From positions 1 through 46,943 of the forward strand of contig NZ_JABVED010000029.1 of assembly GCF_014323725.1 (NCBI RefSeq): a stretch of 46,943 nucleotides of DNA. The letters are read 5' to 3'. How positions within the stretch are numbered: the stretch's first letter is position 1; each line of letters starts with the position of its first letter. Both the position numbers and the translations under genes were made by a program. Below the pieces are notes generated by a model, which did not search any database, was not told the origin of the DNA, and saw only the letters and a list, made by a program, of their open reading frames with translations. Positions 17,142 through 25,594 of this stretch are shown here, one piece after another. This DNA comes from Actinokineospora xionganensis (GTDB taxonomy: Bacteria > Actinomycetota > Actinomycetes > Mycobacteriales > Pseudonocardiaceae).

Positions 17142-18686
17142 GTGTTGCGCTACGAGGATCTGCCCGACCGGCTCAACCTGGCGACGTACTTTCTCGACCG
17201 CAACCTGGCCGAGGGGCGGGGTGAGCGCACCGCCCTGCTCGGCCCCATGGGTCCCACGACCTACGCGGAGCTGGCGGAGCTGACCAACCGCGTCGGCCAC
17301 GTCCTGCACGACCTCGGGGTCCGGGTCGGGCAGCGGGTGCTGCTGGCGCTCGGCGACGGGGTCGAGTTCGTCGCGACCTGGTATGCCGCACAGAAGATCG
17401 GGGCGATCACCGCCGAGGTCTACACGTTCCTGCCCGCCAAGGACTACGAATACTTCCTGGACTACACCGACGCCACCGTGGTGGTCGTCGACCTCACGAC
17501 GCTCGACCGGGTCCGCGAGGCCGGGACCGCAGGCCGCAAGGTGCTGGTCATCGGCGAAACCTCATTGCGGGACAACGAATACTCGTTTGCCTCCCTGGTC
17601 TCCGCCGCGTCGCCTCGTCTGGATTCCGCGCCCACGCACCGCGACGACGTGGCGCTGTGGAAGTTCACCACCGGCAGCACGGGAGCGCCCAAGGCGTGCG
17701 TGCACACCAATCGCTCACCCGTCCTGAGCCACGACTGGTACGCGCGTGGGGTACTCGACCTGGGGCCGGACGACATCGTGCTGCCGGTGCCGAAGCTGTT
17801 CTTCGGGTATGCCCGCGATCTCGCCGCGCTCTACCCATTCGGCGTTGGTGGTGCTGGAGTCGTGTTCGGCGAACGCACGACGCCGCAACGGATCTTCGAG
17901 CTGATCGCGAGGTACCGGCCGACCATCCTGGTCAACGTGCCCACGATGATGAGCGCGATGGTCGCGCACCCGGACGCCGCTTCGCAGGACCTGAGCTGCC
18001 TGCGGCTGTGCACGTCGGCGGGCGAGGCGCTGCCACCGGAGCTGCACCGCAAGTGGGACAAGGCGTTCGGTGTCGAGGTGGTCGACGGGATCGGGTCGTC
18101 GGAGGCGTATCACATCTATATCTCCAACCTGCCGGGCGCGGCGCGGACGGGCAGCGTGGGCACGCTGGTCCCCGGCTACCGCGCGCGGATCGTCGACCAG
18201 GACGGCACGGACGTGCCCGACGGCGAGACCGGCACTCTGGAGATCATCGGCGCGACCGCGGCGGTCGGCTACTACGGCGATCCGGACAAGTCCGCGCAAA
18301 CGTTTCCGGGCGACGACACCGTCCACACGGGAGACTTGTTCAGCCGCGACGCCGACGGCGCGTTCCACTATCAGGGGCGCGCGGACGACCTGCTGAAGGT
18401 CAGCGGCATCTGGGTGGCGCCGAGCGAGATCGAGCACTGCCTGATCGGCCACCCGGACGTCATCGAGTGCGCTGTGGCGGGCCACGAGACCGACGGGCTG
18501 GTCCGGCCGCACGCGTTCGTCGTGGCCCGGGTGGAGATCGACGCCGAGGATTTGCGGGCTTATGTGCGGGAGCGTTTGTCCCCACACAAGACGCCGGAGC
18601 GGGTCGTGTTCGTCGACGCGCTTCCCCGGACTACCAACGGGAAGCTCGACCGGCGGGCGCTGCGTGGGCTGGATGTGGCGCGGTGA
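17142..18686 (+). CDS. Benzoate-CoA ligase family protein, probable 2-aminobenzoate-CoA ligase
   Basis: A 514-residue acyl-adenylate-forming enzyme that should convert an aryl acid, most likely anthranilate, ATP and CoA to the aryl-CoA. Key motifs are LWKFTTGSTGAPKACVH (P-loop-like A3), GIGSSEAYHIYISN (A5), YQGRADDLLKVSGIWVAP (A8 hinge) and RTTNGKLDRRAL with the catalytic Lys near 504. ADP-type benzoate-CoA ligases have the same DRNLAEGRGERTALLG-like N-terminus. The GTG start at 17142 follows GAGAGG at good spacing. Its position after the monooxygenase and beside the kyn genes supports the anthranilate assignment; benzoate or salicylate remain possible. Confidence 0.88.
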   Translation: MLRYEDLPDRLNLATYFLDRNLAEGRGERTALLGPMGPTTYAELAELTNRVGHVLHDLGVRVGQRVLLALGDGVEFVATWYAAQKIGAITAEVYTFLPAKDYEYFLDYTDATVVVVDLTTLDRVREAGTAGRKVLVIGETSLRDNEYSFASLVSAASPRLDSAPTHRDDVALWKFTTGSTGAPKACVHTNRSPVLSHDWYARGVLDLGPDDIVLPVPKLFFGYARDLAALYPFGVGGAGVVFGERTTPQRIFELIARYRPTILVNVPTMMSAMVAHPDAASQDLSCLRLCTSAGEALPPELHRKWDKAFGVEVVDGIGSSEAYHIYISNLPGAARTGSVGTLVPGYRARIVDQDGTDVPDGETGTLEIIGATAAVGYYGDPDKSAQTFPGDDTVHTGDLFSRDADGAFHYQGRADDLLKVSGIWVAPSEIEHCLIGHPDVIECAVAGHETDGLVRPHAFVVARVEIDAEDLRAYVRERLSPHKTPERVVFVDALPRTTNGKLDRRALRGLDVAR

Positions 18687-19363
18687 GCAGGCTGGTGGTG
18701 GTGACCGGCGGGACCCGCGGCATCGGCGCGGCCGTGGCGGCACGCTTCCGGGCCGCGGGTGACGAGGTGGTCGCGGTGGGGCGCGCCGAGTGCGATGTCA
18801 CCGACGAGGATGCCGTGGCGGCGTTCTTCGCGGGTCTGGGTCCGGTCGATGTGCTCGTCAACAACGCAGGCATCTCGACCAGCGCACCGCTGGCGCGGAC
18901 CCGACTGGCCGACTGGGAGGCTCAGCTGGCCGTCAACGCCACTGGCGCTTTCCTGTGCACGCGGGCAGTGCTGCCGGGAATGTCCTCACGCGACAGTGGG
19001 CGGATAGTGACCGTCGCCTCGGTCGCCGGCCGGGTGGGGTTCCGTTACACGTCGGGGTATACGGCTTCGAAGCATGCGGCGGTCGGGTTGACGCGGGCGG
19101 TCGCGGCGGAGGTCGCCGGGACCGGGGTGACGTCGAACGCCGTGTGCCCTGGGTATGTGCGTACGGATATGACCGACCAGACCGTGCGGCGGATCGAGGA
19201 GCGAACCGGGCGGGACGGCGAGGCCGCGTTGGCGGCGATGTCGCCGCTGGGCCGGTTGTTGGAGCCGGACGAGGTCGCCTTCGCCGTGGCGTTCTTGGCC
19301 GCTCCCGAGGCCGGGGCGGTCAATGGGCAAACGCTTGTACTTGATGGAGGAGGAGTTCAGTGA
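18683..19363 (+). CDS. SDR-family oxidoreductase
   Basis: A 226-residue classical short-chain dehydrogenase/reductase. The NAD(P)-binding TGGTRGIGAAVAARF, the NNAG motif (LVNNAGIS), the catalytic Ser-Tyr-Lys set (VASVAGRVGFRYTSGYTASK) and PGYVRTDMT are all present. The FabG/3-hydroxyacyl-CoA dehydrogenase type suits a hydroxyacyl-CoA oxidation step in ring-product degradation. The GTG start overlaps the ligase stop codon (GTGA). The third base of the cofactor-selecting loop region (VAVGRAECDVTD) suggests NADP(H), but this is weak evidence. Confidence 0.88.
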   Translation: MSRLVVVTGGTRGIGAAVAARFRAAGDEVVAVGRAECDVTDEDAVAAFFAGLGPVDVLVNNAGISTSAPLARTRLADWEAQLAVNATGAFLCTRAVLPGMSSRDSGRIVTVASVAGRVGFRYTSGYTASKHAAVGLTRAVAAEVAGTGVTSNAVCPGYVRTDMTDQTVRRIEERTGRDGEAALAAMSPLGRLLEPDEVAFAVAFLAAPEAGAVNGQTLVLDGGGVQ

Positions 19364-20187
19364 GTCCTTTCAGGGCTTCCCCTGGTTTCACCGAGAAGTG
19401 GGAGCACTTCGGGTTCGATGTCGCCGACGGCGTGGCCACGGTGACCCTGAACCGTCCGGAGAAGCTCAACGCGCTGACCTTCGACGTCTACGCCGACCTA
19501 CGGGATCTCTTGGCCGAGCTTCCCCACCGCGGCGACGCCCGCGTGCTGGTCCTGCGCGGCGAGGGCCGCGGGTTCTGCTCGGGTGGCGATGTCGAGGAGA
19601 TCATCGGCGAGCTGCAGCGGATGGAACCGGGGCAGCTGCTGGAGTTCACCCGTATGACCGGCGCGGTGGTGAAGGCGCTGCGGGAGTGTCCGCTGCCGGT
19701 GATCGCCGCGATCAACGGGATCGCCGCGGGCGCGGGTTCGGTGATCGCCCTGGCCTGCGACTTCCGCGTGATGGCCCGCTCGGCGTCGTTCGCGTTCCTG
19801 TTCACCAAGGTCGGACTGGCCGGCGCGGACATGGGTTCGGCCTACCTGCTCCCCCGCCTGGTGGGCCTCGGCCGGGCGACGGAACTGCTGATCCTCGGCG
19901 ACAAGGTCGACGCCGACCGCGCCGACCGCATCGGGCTGGCCACCCAGGTCGTCGATGACGCTGACCTGGCGGCCACCGCCACCGCCCTTGCCCGCAGGCT
20001 CGCCGACGGGCCTGCCCTGGCGTACTCCACGACCAAGGTGCTGCTCACCCGGGAGCTGGACATGGACCTGGGCAGCGCCATCGAGTTGGAAGCGATCACC
20101 CAGGCCCTGCTCATGAAGAGCGCCGACCACGCCGAGTTCTACGCCGCCTGGTCAGCGGGCCGCCGACCCGTCTGGACCGGCCGATGA
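19360..20187 (+). CDS. Enoyl-CoA hydratase/isomerase family protein
   Basis: Crotonase-fold protein of 275 residues. The first oxyanion block LRGEGRGFCSGGDVEEI and the second AAINGIAAGAGSVIALACDFRVMA are clear; KVGLAGADMGSAYLLPRLVG follows, with Asp where canonical hydratases have the second catalytic Glu. This pattern is found in crotonases that hydrate or hydrolyse ring-derived CoA esters. GTG 19360 overlaps the SDR stop and has AGGAGG-AGGAG upstream. It probably adds water or cleaves the ring of the modified aminobenzoyl-CoA. Confidence 0.88.
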   Translation: MSPFRASPGFTEKWEHFGFDVADGVATVTLNRPEKLNALTFDVYADLRDLLAELPHRGDARVLVLRGEGRGFCSGGDVEEIIGELQRMEPGQLLEFTRMTGAVVKALRECPLPVIAAINGIAAGAGSVIALACDFRVMARSASFAFLFTKVGLAGADMGSAYLLPRLVGLGRATELLILGDKVDADRADRIGLATQVVDDADLAATATALARRLADGPALAYSTTKVLLTRELDMDLGSAIELEAITQALLMKSADHAEFYAAWSAGRRPVWTGR

Positions 20188-20591
20188 CCCCACACGAGAT
20201 CGTGACCGCACCCGGGCTGGCCGCCCCCGTGGGCTTCGCCCACGCCGTCATCGCCGCCCCGGGCCGTTCGGTGTACCTGGGCGGCCAAACCGCCCAGGAC
20301 GCGGACGGTTCCATCGTCGGCAGCACCATGGCGGAGCAGTTTGATGTCGCCGCGGGAAATGTCGTGGCGGCCCTCGCTGCGGCGGGAGGCTCCACCGGCG
20401 ACCTGGTGTCGCTGGTGATCTACGTGACCGACGTGTCCGCCTATAAGGCGGCGTTGCCAGAGCTGGGCCCGTTGTGGCGCAAGCACTTCGGCCGCCACTA
20501 CCCGGCCGTAGCCCTCTTGGGCGTCGCCGAACTCTTCGACGCCGAAGCCATGATCGAGCTAATCGCCACCGCGGTGGTCCCCCATGAATGA
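20184..20591 (+). CDS. RidA/YjgF-family protein, without the canonical Arg
   Basis: A 135-residue member of the Rid family. LGGQTAQDADGSIVGSTMAEQ and VSLVIYVTDVSAYKAALPEL match the fold. In true RidA imine deaminases an Arg follows the Pro of PAR; here the block is YPAVALLGVAELFD, so Val109 takes the place of the Arg. It is therefore a Rid2-7-type protein, not a standard RidA. Placed in an anthraniloyl-CoA operon it may handle an enamine/imine intermediate when the amino group is released. ATG 20184 overlaps the hydratase stop. Confidence 0.85.
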   Translation: MTPHEIVTAPGLAAPVGFAHAVIAAPGRSVYLGGQTAQDADGSIVGSTMAEQFDVAAGNVVAALAAAGGSTGDLVSLVIYVTDVSAYKAALPELGPLWRKHFGRHYPAVALLGVAELFDAEAMIELIATAVVPHE

Positions 20592-20796
20592 CCCTCAAGG
20601 TTATCCACAGCCCCCCGCAAACCAAGATCCTTTGTCACCCCCCACCGATAGACTGGCCAAGGGCCGTCCCCCCGGGGAAGGGCGGGGGCTGCCTGGTGGG
20701 CCGCGCGACGACGAAGAACGAGAAAAGCAACCCGGCGCGCAGGTGCCCGGTGGGGCGCGCGACGAACGGCGAAACGAGCGGGTTGGTGGGGCGGAG
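20592..20796 (+). other. Spacer or N-terminal extension with a DnaA-box match and a direct repeat
   Basis: The acyl-CoA dehydrogenase frame is open through this stretch back to ATG 20584, but codon use here is unlike a gene (AAT, CCT, CAA, TAT, GCA, AGA), and the product would be a Pro/Gly/Arg-rich tail foreign to that enzyme family. A perfect DnaA-box sequence TTATCCACA lies at 20601-20609. Two related units, starting GCCTGGTGGGCCGCGCGACG (20691) and GCCCGGTGGGGCGCGCGACG (20745), form a direct repeat about 54 bases apart. Confidence 0.5.
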
Positions 20797-21909
20797 TTGG
20801 CCGCGTCCACCGAGAAGGTGGCGGCGGGGCCCCTCCTGGAGATCGCCAAGCGTGGGGTTCCCGGGCTGATCAATCGGCCGCTTCTCGCCGCGTTGGCGGA
20901 GCATGGGTTGCTCGGGCGGATCTTCCAGCGCGGCGACAGCGGGTATGTGCCGACCTCCGCGATGGATCTGTGCGTCATCCGCGAAGCGCTCGCACGGCAC
21001 TGCACGGAGGCTGAGACGGCGTTCGCGCTGCAGGGGCTTGGCGCGTATCCGATTCTGCTCGCCGGGAGCCCCGACATGGTCGAGGCGTGGATTCCGCGGA
21101 TCGCCGCGGGCGCGGCCGCCGTGGGGTTCGCGCTGACCGAGCCGGACGCCGGCTCTGACGCAGCCTCTTTGGCATTGCGGGCCACTGTGGACGGTGACGA
21201 CTTCGTGCTCGACGGCGAGAAGACCTACATCTCCCACGCGCCCGAGGCTGAGGTGTACTCGGTGTTCGCCCGAACCACCGATGGCGCGGGCGCGCGCGGC
21301 ATCACCGCGTTCGCGGTGGAGCGGGACACGCCTGGGCTGACCGGTGAGCACATCCACCTGTTGGCGCCGCACCCGATCGGGCGGTTGCGGTTCGACGGTG
21401 TGCGTGTTCCCCGCTCCCACGTCCTCGGCGACGTCGACGGTGGCTGGGGTGTCGCCATGCGCACCCTCGACATGTTCCGGCCCAGTGTCGGCGCGTTCGC
21501 GGTCGGCATGGCGCAGGCCGCGCTGGACGCGGCGGTGGCGCACGCGGCGCAGCGGCAGGCGTTCGGGCGGTCGCTGTCCTCGTTCCAAGGGGTGTCACAC
21601 CAACTCGCCGATGTGGCGACCCGGCTGCGGGCCGCGCGGTTGCTGGTCCACGAAGCGGCCGCGGCCTACGACGCCGAGCCGGGGAGGACCGGTCACCTGT
21701 CCGCCATGGCCAAGCTGTTCGCCACCGAGACCGCGCAGGTGGCCGTCGACCTGGCCATCCAGGTGCACGGAGCGCGCGCGCTCGAACGTGGGCATCTGCT
21801 CGAACACCTCTACCGGGAGGTGCGGGCGCCACGCATCTACGAGGGTTCGTCGGAGATCCAGCGGGAGATCATCGCCCGCAGCTTGTTCAAGAATGTCGGT
21901 GCCCGCTGA
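20797..21909 (+). CDS. Acyl-CoA dehydrogenase
   Basis: A flavoprotein of about 370 residues from TTG 20797. The mid-domain has AAVGFALTEPDAGSDAASLA and GEKTYISHAPEAEVYSVFAR; the C-terminal domain has RQAFGRSLSSFQGVSHQLAD (FAD contact), the QVHGAR block and IYEGSSEIQREIIARS. The IYEGSSEI segment lies where short/medium-chain dehydrogenases carry the base. The start is uncertain: ATG 20584 would couple it to the RidA-like gene but adds a 71-residue low-complexity tail; GTG 20743 and GTG 20818 are alternatives. It should oxidise an acyl-CoA or ring-derived CoA ester in the last steps of the pathway. Confidence 0.88.
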   Translation: MAASTEKVAAGPLLEIAKRGVPGLINRPLLAALAEHGLLGRIFQRGDSGYVPTSAMDLCVIREALARHCTEAETAFALQGLGAYPILLAGSPDMVEAWIPRIAAGAAAVGFALTEPDAGSDAASLALRATVDGDDFVLDGEKTYISHAPEAEVYSVFARTTDGAGARGITAFAVERDTPGLTGEHIHLLAPHPIGRLRFDGVRVPRSHVLGDVDGGWGVAMRTLDMFRPSVGAFAVGMAQAALDAAVAHAAQRQAFGRSLSSFQGVSHQLADVATRLRAARLLVHEAAAAYDAEPGRTGHLSAMAKLFATETAQVAVDLAIQVHGARALERGHLLEHLYREVRAPRIYEGSSEIQREIIARSLFKNVGAR

Positions 21910-21921
21910 GACCATGCGGGC

Positions 21922-22500
21922 ATGACCGATGAGGCGTTCTGGCTGCTGATCGAGCGGGCCGCGGAACAGGCGGGCGACCGCGACGAGCAAGCGGAGTGGC
22001 TCGCCGAGGAACTCACGCGGCTGCCGGTCGAGCAGATCGTCGGCTTCCAGGTCCAACTGTCGGCCCACCGCTTGCGCGCCGACACCTGGCAGATGTGGGC
22101 CGCGGCGCGCGTCATCATGGACGGGTACTGCGGCGACGACAGCTTCTGGTACTTCCAGCTCTGGCTGCTCTCCCTCGGCCGTCACACCTTCGACCGGGTC
22201 GTCACCGAACCGGATCTCCTTGCCGAGATGGAGTCCGTGCGCGCCCTGGCCGCGAAGCCGATCCAGACGTGGTCGCCAAGCGACTGGCCGGACTGGGAAA
22301 GCCTGGACTACGCCGCCGCGACCGCCCACCAGGACGCCACCGGACGCGAACTCGGACTGGAGAGAACGCTCCTGGACGCCGGGATCGAGCTGCCCGTGAA
22401 CCCGGACCCCGCCGACGTCGATTGGGCCCCGGGAGACCCGGCCGAGGTCGCCGCCCGACTCCCCCGGCTGACCCTCCTGTTCAACGCGCGGGTCAGGTAG
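21922..22500 (+). CDS. DUF4240 domain protein
   Basis: A 192-residue protein matching the DUF4240 family: [19 protein letters not shown] at the N-terminus, [20 protein letters not shown] and [19 protein letters not shown] in the core. The function is unknown; the family is widespread in actinobacteria, sometimes near toxin-immunity loci. It starts 12 bases after the dehydrogenase gene and may be cotranscribed with it by proximity only. Its 3' end overlaps the convergent trpB2 gene by 8 bases. Confidence 0.82.
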   Translation: MTDEAFWLLIERAAEQAGDRDEQAEWLAEELTRLPVEQIVGFQVQLSAHRLRADTWQMWAAARVIMDGYCGDDSFWYFQLWLLSLGRHTFDRVVTEPDLLAEMESVRALAAKPIQTWSPSDWPDWESLDYAAATAHQDATGRELGLERTLLDAGIELPVNPDPADVDWAPGDPAEVAARLPRLTLLFNARVR

Positions 22501-23854
22501 ACGCGGGCAACGCCGCGAGCGCGCGCTCGATCTCCTCCTCCGACAACTCGTGGTCGACCATCTCGCCACCGAGATAGGCGCCGTAGGCGGGGAGGTCGAG
22601 GTGGGCGTGCCCACACAACGCCGTCAGGATCACCTTCTCCTCGCCGGTCTCCTTGCACCGCAACGCTTCGCGGACGCATTCGGCCAAAGCGTGGGTGGGC
22701 TCCGGGGCCGGGATGATGCCCTCGGCGCGGGCGAAGCGGACGCCGGCGGCGAAGCACTCCTGCTGCGGCAGGGCGACGGCGTCGATCAGGCCCAGTTCGT
22801 AGATGTGCGACAGCAGCGGCGACATGCCGTGGTAGCGCAGGCCGCCCGCGTGGATCGGGTCGGGGATGAATCCGTGGCCAAGGGTGTGCATCTTCAGCAG
22901 CGGCGTCAGACCGGCCGTGTCGCCAAAGTCGTAGGCGTAGTCACCCCGGGTCAGCGAAGGGCACGCGGCGGGCTCGACCGCGCGGATGGCCGGTGACATG
23001 CGGCCCGCGAGCTTCTCCCGCAGGAACGGGAACGCCAGGCCGCCGAAGTTGGAGCCGCCGCCGGTGCAGCCGACGATGACGTCCGGGGTGTCGCCCGCCA
23101 GCTCGAACTGCTTCAGCGCCTCCTCCCCGATCACCGTCTGGTGCAGCAGCACATGGTTGAGCACGCTGCCCAACGCGTAGCGGGTGTCGGGGTCGGCCGC
23201 GGCCATCTCGACCGCCTCGCTGATCGCGATGCCGAGGCTGCCGGTCGAGTCCGGGTGCTCGGCGAGCACCGCCCGGCCGGACGCGGTCAGGTCCGACGGG
23301 CTGGGGTGCACGGTCGCGCCGAAGGTCTCCATCATGAGCTTGCGGTACGGCTTCTGGTCGAAGGACGCCCGCACCTGCCAGACCTCGCACTCCAAGCCGA
23401 ACACCGCGCAGGCGAACGCGAGAGCGCTGCCCCACTGGCCCGCACCGGTCTCCGTCGTCAGCTTCGTGACACCCTCACGCGCGTTGTAGAACGCCTGCGG
23501 GACGGCGGTGTTCGGCTTGTGCGAGCCGACCGGGCTGACACCCTCGTACTTATAGTAGATCCGCGCGGGCGTGCCGAGCGCGCGTTCGAGCCGGTGTGCA
23601 CGGTACAGCGGCGACGGCCGCCACAGCCGGTAGACGTCCTGGACCTCGTCGGGGATGTCGATGTAGCTCTCCCCCGACACCTCCTGCGCGATCAGCGCCT
23701 GCGGGAACAGCGGCGCCAGGTCGTCCGGCCCGACCGGCTGCTTCGTACCCGGGTGCAGCGGCGGAGGCGGCGGCTCCGGCAGGTCGGGGATGATGTTGTA
23801 CCACTGGGTCGGCATCTCCGACTCGTCGAGCAGGAACTTCGTGCGTCCGGACAT
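22493..23854 (-). CDS. TrpB2-type tryptophan synthase beta-like protein
   Basis: A 453-residue PLP enzyme of the TrpB2 subgroup, which usually occurs without Trp[21 protein letters not shown], then [21 protein letters not shown] with the Schiff-base Lys113, [15 protein letters not shown], and the phosphate-binding [15 protein letters not shown] are all clear. The long N-terminus ([18 protein letters not shown]) is diagnostic of TrpB2. It makes Trp from indole and serine (indole salvage), and some members deaminate serine. The ATG follows GGGAGGCGGC. It lies next to a Trp-degrading operon, on the opposite strand. Confidence 0.93.
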   Translation of the reverse strand: MSGRTKFLLDESEMPTQWYNIIPDLPEPPPPPLHPGTKQPVGPDDLAPLFPQALIAQEVSGESYIDIPDEVQDVYRLWRPSPLYRAHRLERALGTPARIYYKYEGVSPVGSHKPNTAVPQAFYNAREGVTKLTTETGAGQWGSALAFACAVFGLECEVWQVRASFDQKPYRKLMMETFGATVHPSPSDLTASGRAVLAEHPDSTGSLGIAISEAVEMAAADPDTRYALGSVLNHVLLHQTVIGEEALKQFELAGDTPDVIVGCTGGGSNFGGLAFPFLREKLAGRMSPAIRAVEPAACPSLTRGDYAYDFGDTAGLTPLLKMHTLGHGFIPDPIHAGGLRYHGMSPLLSHIYELGLIDAVALPQQECFAAGVRFARAEGIIPAPEPTHALAECVREALRCKETGEEKVILTALCGHAHLDLPAYGAYLGGEMVDHELSEEEIERALAALPAST

Positions 23855-23942
23855 GCCGCCTCCCGTGGCTCGGTCGATCCGTCCAACGCTAGAACTGTCG
23901 CGCCGGCACGGCCATCGGAAGCTGGGTTGTTACGGTGGTGGG

Positions 23943-24425
23943 GTGAACGTCGAGGTGACACCCCTGCCGGGAATCGGCACGCGCCAGGACTTCGTCTCCC
24001 GCTCCGGCCGACGCATCGGGGTGATCACCTACCGCGACGGCCACGCCGAGCTCATCGTCTCCAAGCAGGACGACCCAGACTCGTGCGTCGCGTCGATCCC
24101 GATGACCATCGAGGAGTCGAGCACGCTGGCCAACCTCCTGGGCGCCCCGCACCTGGTCGCGCAGCTGGAGGACCAGCACCGCGAGGTCACCGGGGTGACC
24201 ACCCGTCAGCTGCCGCTGGCGCCGGGCTCGCCGTTCGACGGCAAGACCCTCGGCGACACGGAGCTGCGCACCCGCACGGCGGTCTCTGTCGTCGCGGTCG
24301 TGCGCACGGGCACCGTGCACCCGTCGCCGCGGCCGGACTTCCGGTTCGCGGGTGGCGACATGCTGGTCACTGTCGGCACCGCGGAAGGGCTCGCCCGCGC
24401 CGCCGATGTCATCGAACACGGCTGA
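23943..24425 (+). CDS. Cation:proton antiporter regulatory subunit (KhtT-like, TrkA-C domain)
   Basis: A 160-residue soluble protein with an N-terminal strand-rich part (VEVTPLPGIGTRQDFVSRSGRRIGVITYRDG) and a C-terminal RCK-C/TrkA-C domain at about residues 80-158 (PLAPGSPFDGKTLGDTELRTRTAVSVVAVVR, then DMLVTVGTAEGLARAADVI). In Bacillus the KhtT/KhtU pair is a regulated K+/H+ antiporter. The GTG start lies about seven bases after TACGGT (23931-23936), so the mRNA may be leaderless. It overlaps the transporter gene by TGATG, indicating one complex. Confidence 0.9.
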   Translation: MNVEVTPLPGIGTRQDFVSRSGRRIGVITYRDGHAELIVSKQDDPDSCVASIPMTIEESSTLANLLGAPHLVAQLEDQHREVTGVTTRQLPLAPGSPFDGKTLGDTELRTRTAVSVVAVVRTGTVHPSPRPDFRFAGGDMLVTVGTAEGLARAADVIEHG

Positions 24426-25594
24426 TGCCGGAGACCGCTGTCCCCCTGATCGAACTGGGCGCCGTCTTCTTCGGCCTCGGCCTGCTCGGACGGCTCGCCT
24501 GGCGCATCGGCATTTCCCCGATCCCGCTCTACCTGATCGGCGGGCTCGCGTTCGGCGCGGGTGGGATCGTCCCGCTGCACGGCATCGAGGACTTCACCCA
24601 CATCGCGGGCGAGATCGGTGTGATCCTGCTGCTGCTCCTGTTGGGGCTGGAGTACTCGGCGGCCGAACTCGTCACCGGGCTGCGCCGGTCCTGGATGGCG
24701 GGCCTGCTCGACCTGGTGCTGAACTCCGCGCCGGGTGCGGCGGTGGCCCTGATGCTCGGGTGGGGGCCGATCGGCGCGCTCGCGATGGCGGGCGTCACCT
24801 ACATCTCCTCGTCCGGGATCATCGCGAAGGTGCTGGGCGACCTCGGTCGACTCGGCAACCGGGAAACGCCGGTGGTGCTGTCGATCCTGGTGTTCGAAGA
24901 CCTCGCCATGGCCGTCTACCTGCCGATCCTCACCGCGCTGCTGGCGGGCGCGAGCCTGCTCGGCGGCCTGACCGCCGTCGGGATCTCGCTTGTCGCCGTG
25001 ACCGTGGTGCTCGTGATCGCGCTGCGCTTCGGCCGGTTCGTGTCGATGATCGTCGACAGCCCGCAGCCCGAGGTCTTCCTGCTGCGCGTGCTCGGCGCGG
25101 CCCTGCTCGTCGCCGGAATCGCCTCCCAGTTGCAGGTGTCGGCGGCGGTCGGCGCGTTCCTGCTCGGCATCGCGATTTCCGGGGCGACCGCGGAGAACGC
25201 GACCAAGCTGCTCGAACCACTGCGCGACCTGTTCGCCGCGGTGTTCTTCGTCGTGTTCGGCCTGAACACCGACCCGTCGACGATCCCCCCGGTGCTCGGC
25301 TACGCGGTGGCGTTGGCTTTCATCACCACGCTCACGAAGGTCGCGACCGGCTGGTGGGCGGCACGCCGCCAGGGCATCGGCCGGTTGGGCCGGGCCCGGG
25401 CGGGCGCCGCCCTCGTCGCGCGCGGCGAGTTCTCCATCGTCATCGCCGGGCTCGCGGTGAGCGCGGGCGCCGTGGACAGCCAACTGGCCGCGCTGGCGAC
25501 CGCGTACGTGCTGCTCATGGCCATCTTCGGGCCAGTCGCGGCGCGCGTGGTCGAACCCGTGGCCGAATTGTTCCGGCGCAAGGCCCCGGCCTAG
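24425..25594 (+). CDS. CPA2-family cation:proton antiporter (KhtU/KefB-like)
   Basis: A 389-residue membrane protein with about 12 predicted helices, for example IELGAVFFGLGLLGRLAWRI and LYLIGGLAFGAGGIVPLHGI. The GEIGVILLLLLLGLEYSAAE segment, TYISSSGIIAKVLGD and ILVFEDLAMAVYLPILTALL (ED of the ion site) are hallmarks of CPA2 exchangers. It lacks the C-terminal RCK domain of KefB/KefC; that role falls to the small subunit encoded just upstream. Its TAG stop sits in the palindrome CTAG (25591-25594), shared with the stop codon of the convergent VOC gene. Confidence 0.93.
   Translation: MPETAVPLIELGAVFFGLGLLGRLAWRIGISPIPLYLIGGLAFGAGGIVPLHGIEDFTHIAGEIGVILLLLLLGLEYSAAELVTGLRRSWMAGLLDLVLNSAPGAAVALMLGWGPIGALAMAGVTYISSSGIIAKVLGDLGRLGNRETPVVLSILVFEDLAMAVYLPILTALLAGASLLGGLTAVGISLVAVTVVLVIALRFGRFVSMIVDSPQPEVFLLRVLGAALLVAGIASQLQVSAAVGAFLLGIAISGATAENATKLLEPLRDLFAAVFFVVFGLNTDPSTIPPVLGYAVALAFITTLTKVATGWWAARRQGIGRLGRARAGAALVARGEFSIVIAGLAVSAGAVDSQLAALATAYVLLMAIFGPVAARVVEPVAELFRRKAPA

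Noticed and set aside
20601..20609. A replication-origin signal at the perfect DnaA box
   Set aside because: A single box inside a catabolic operon, without AT-rich DNA, dnaA/dnaN or further boxes nearby, is not an origin; a 9-base match can occur by chance in a window of this size.
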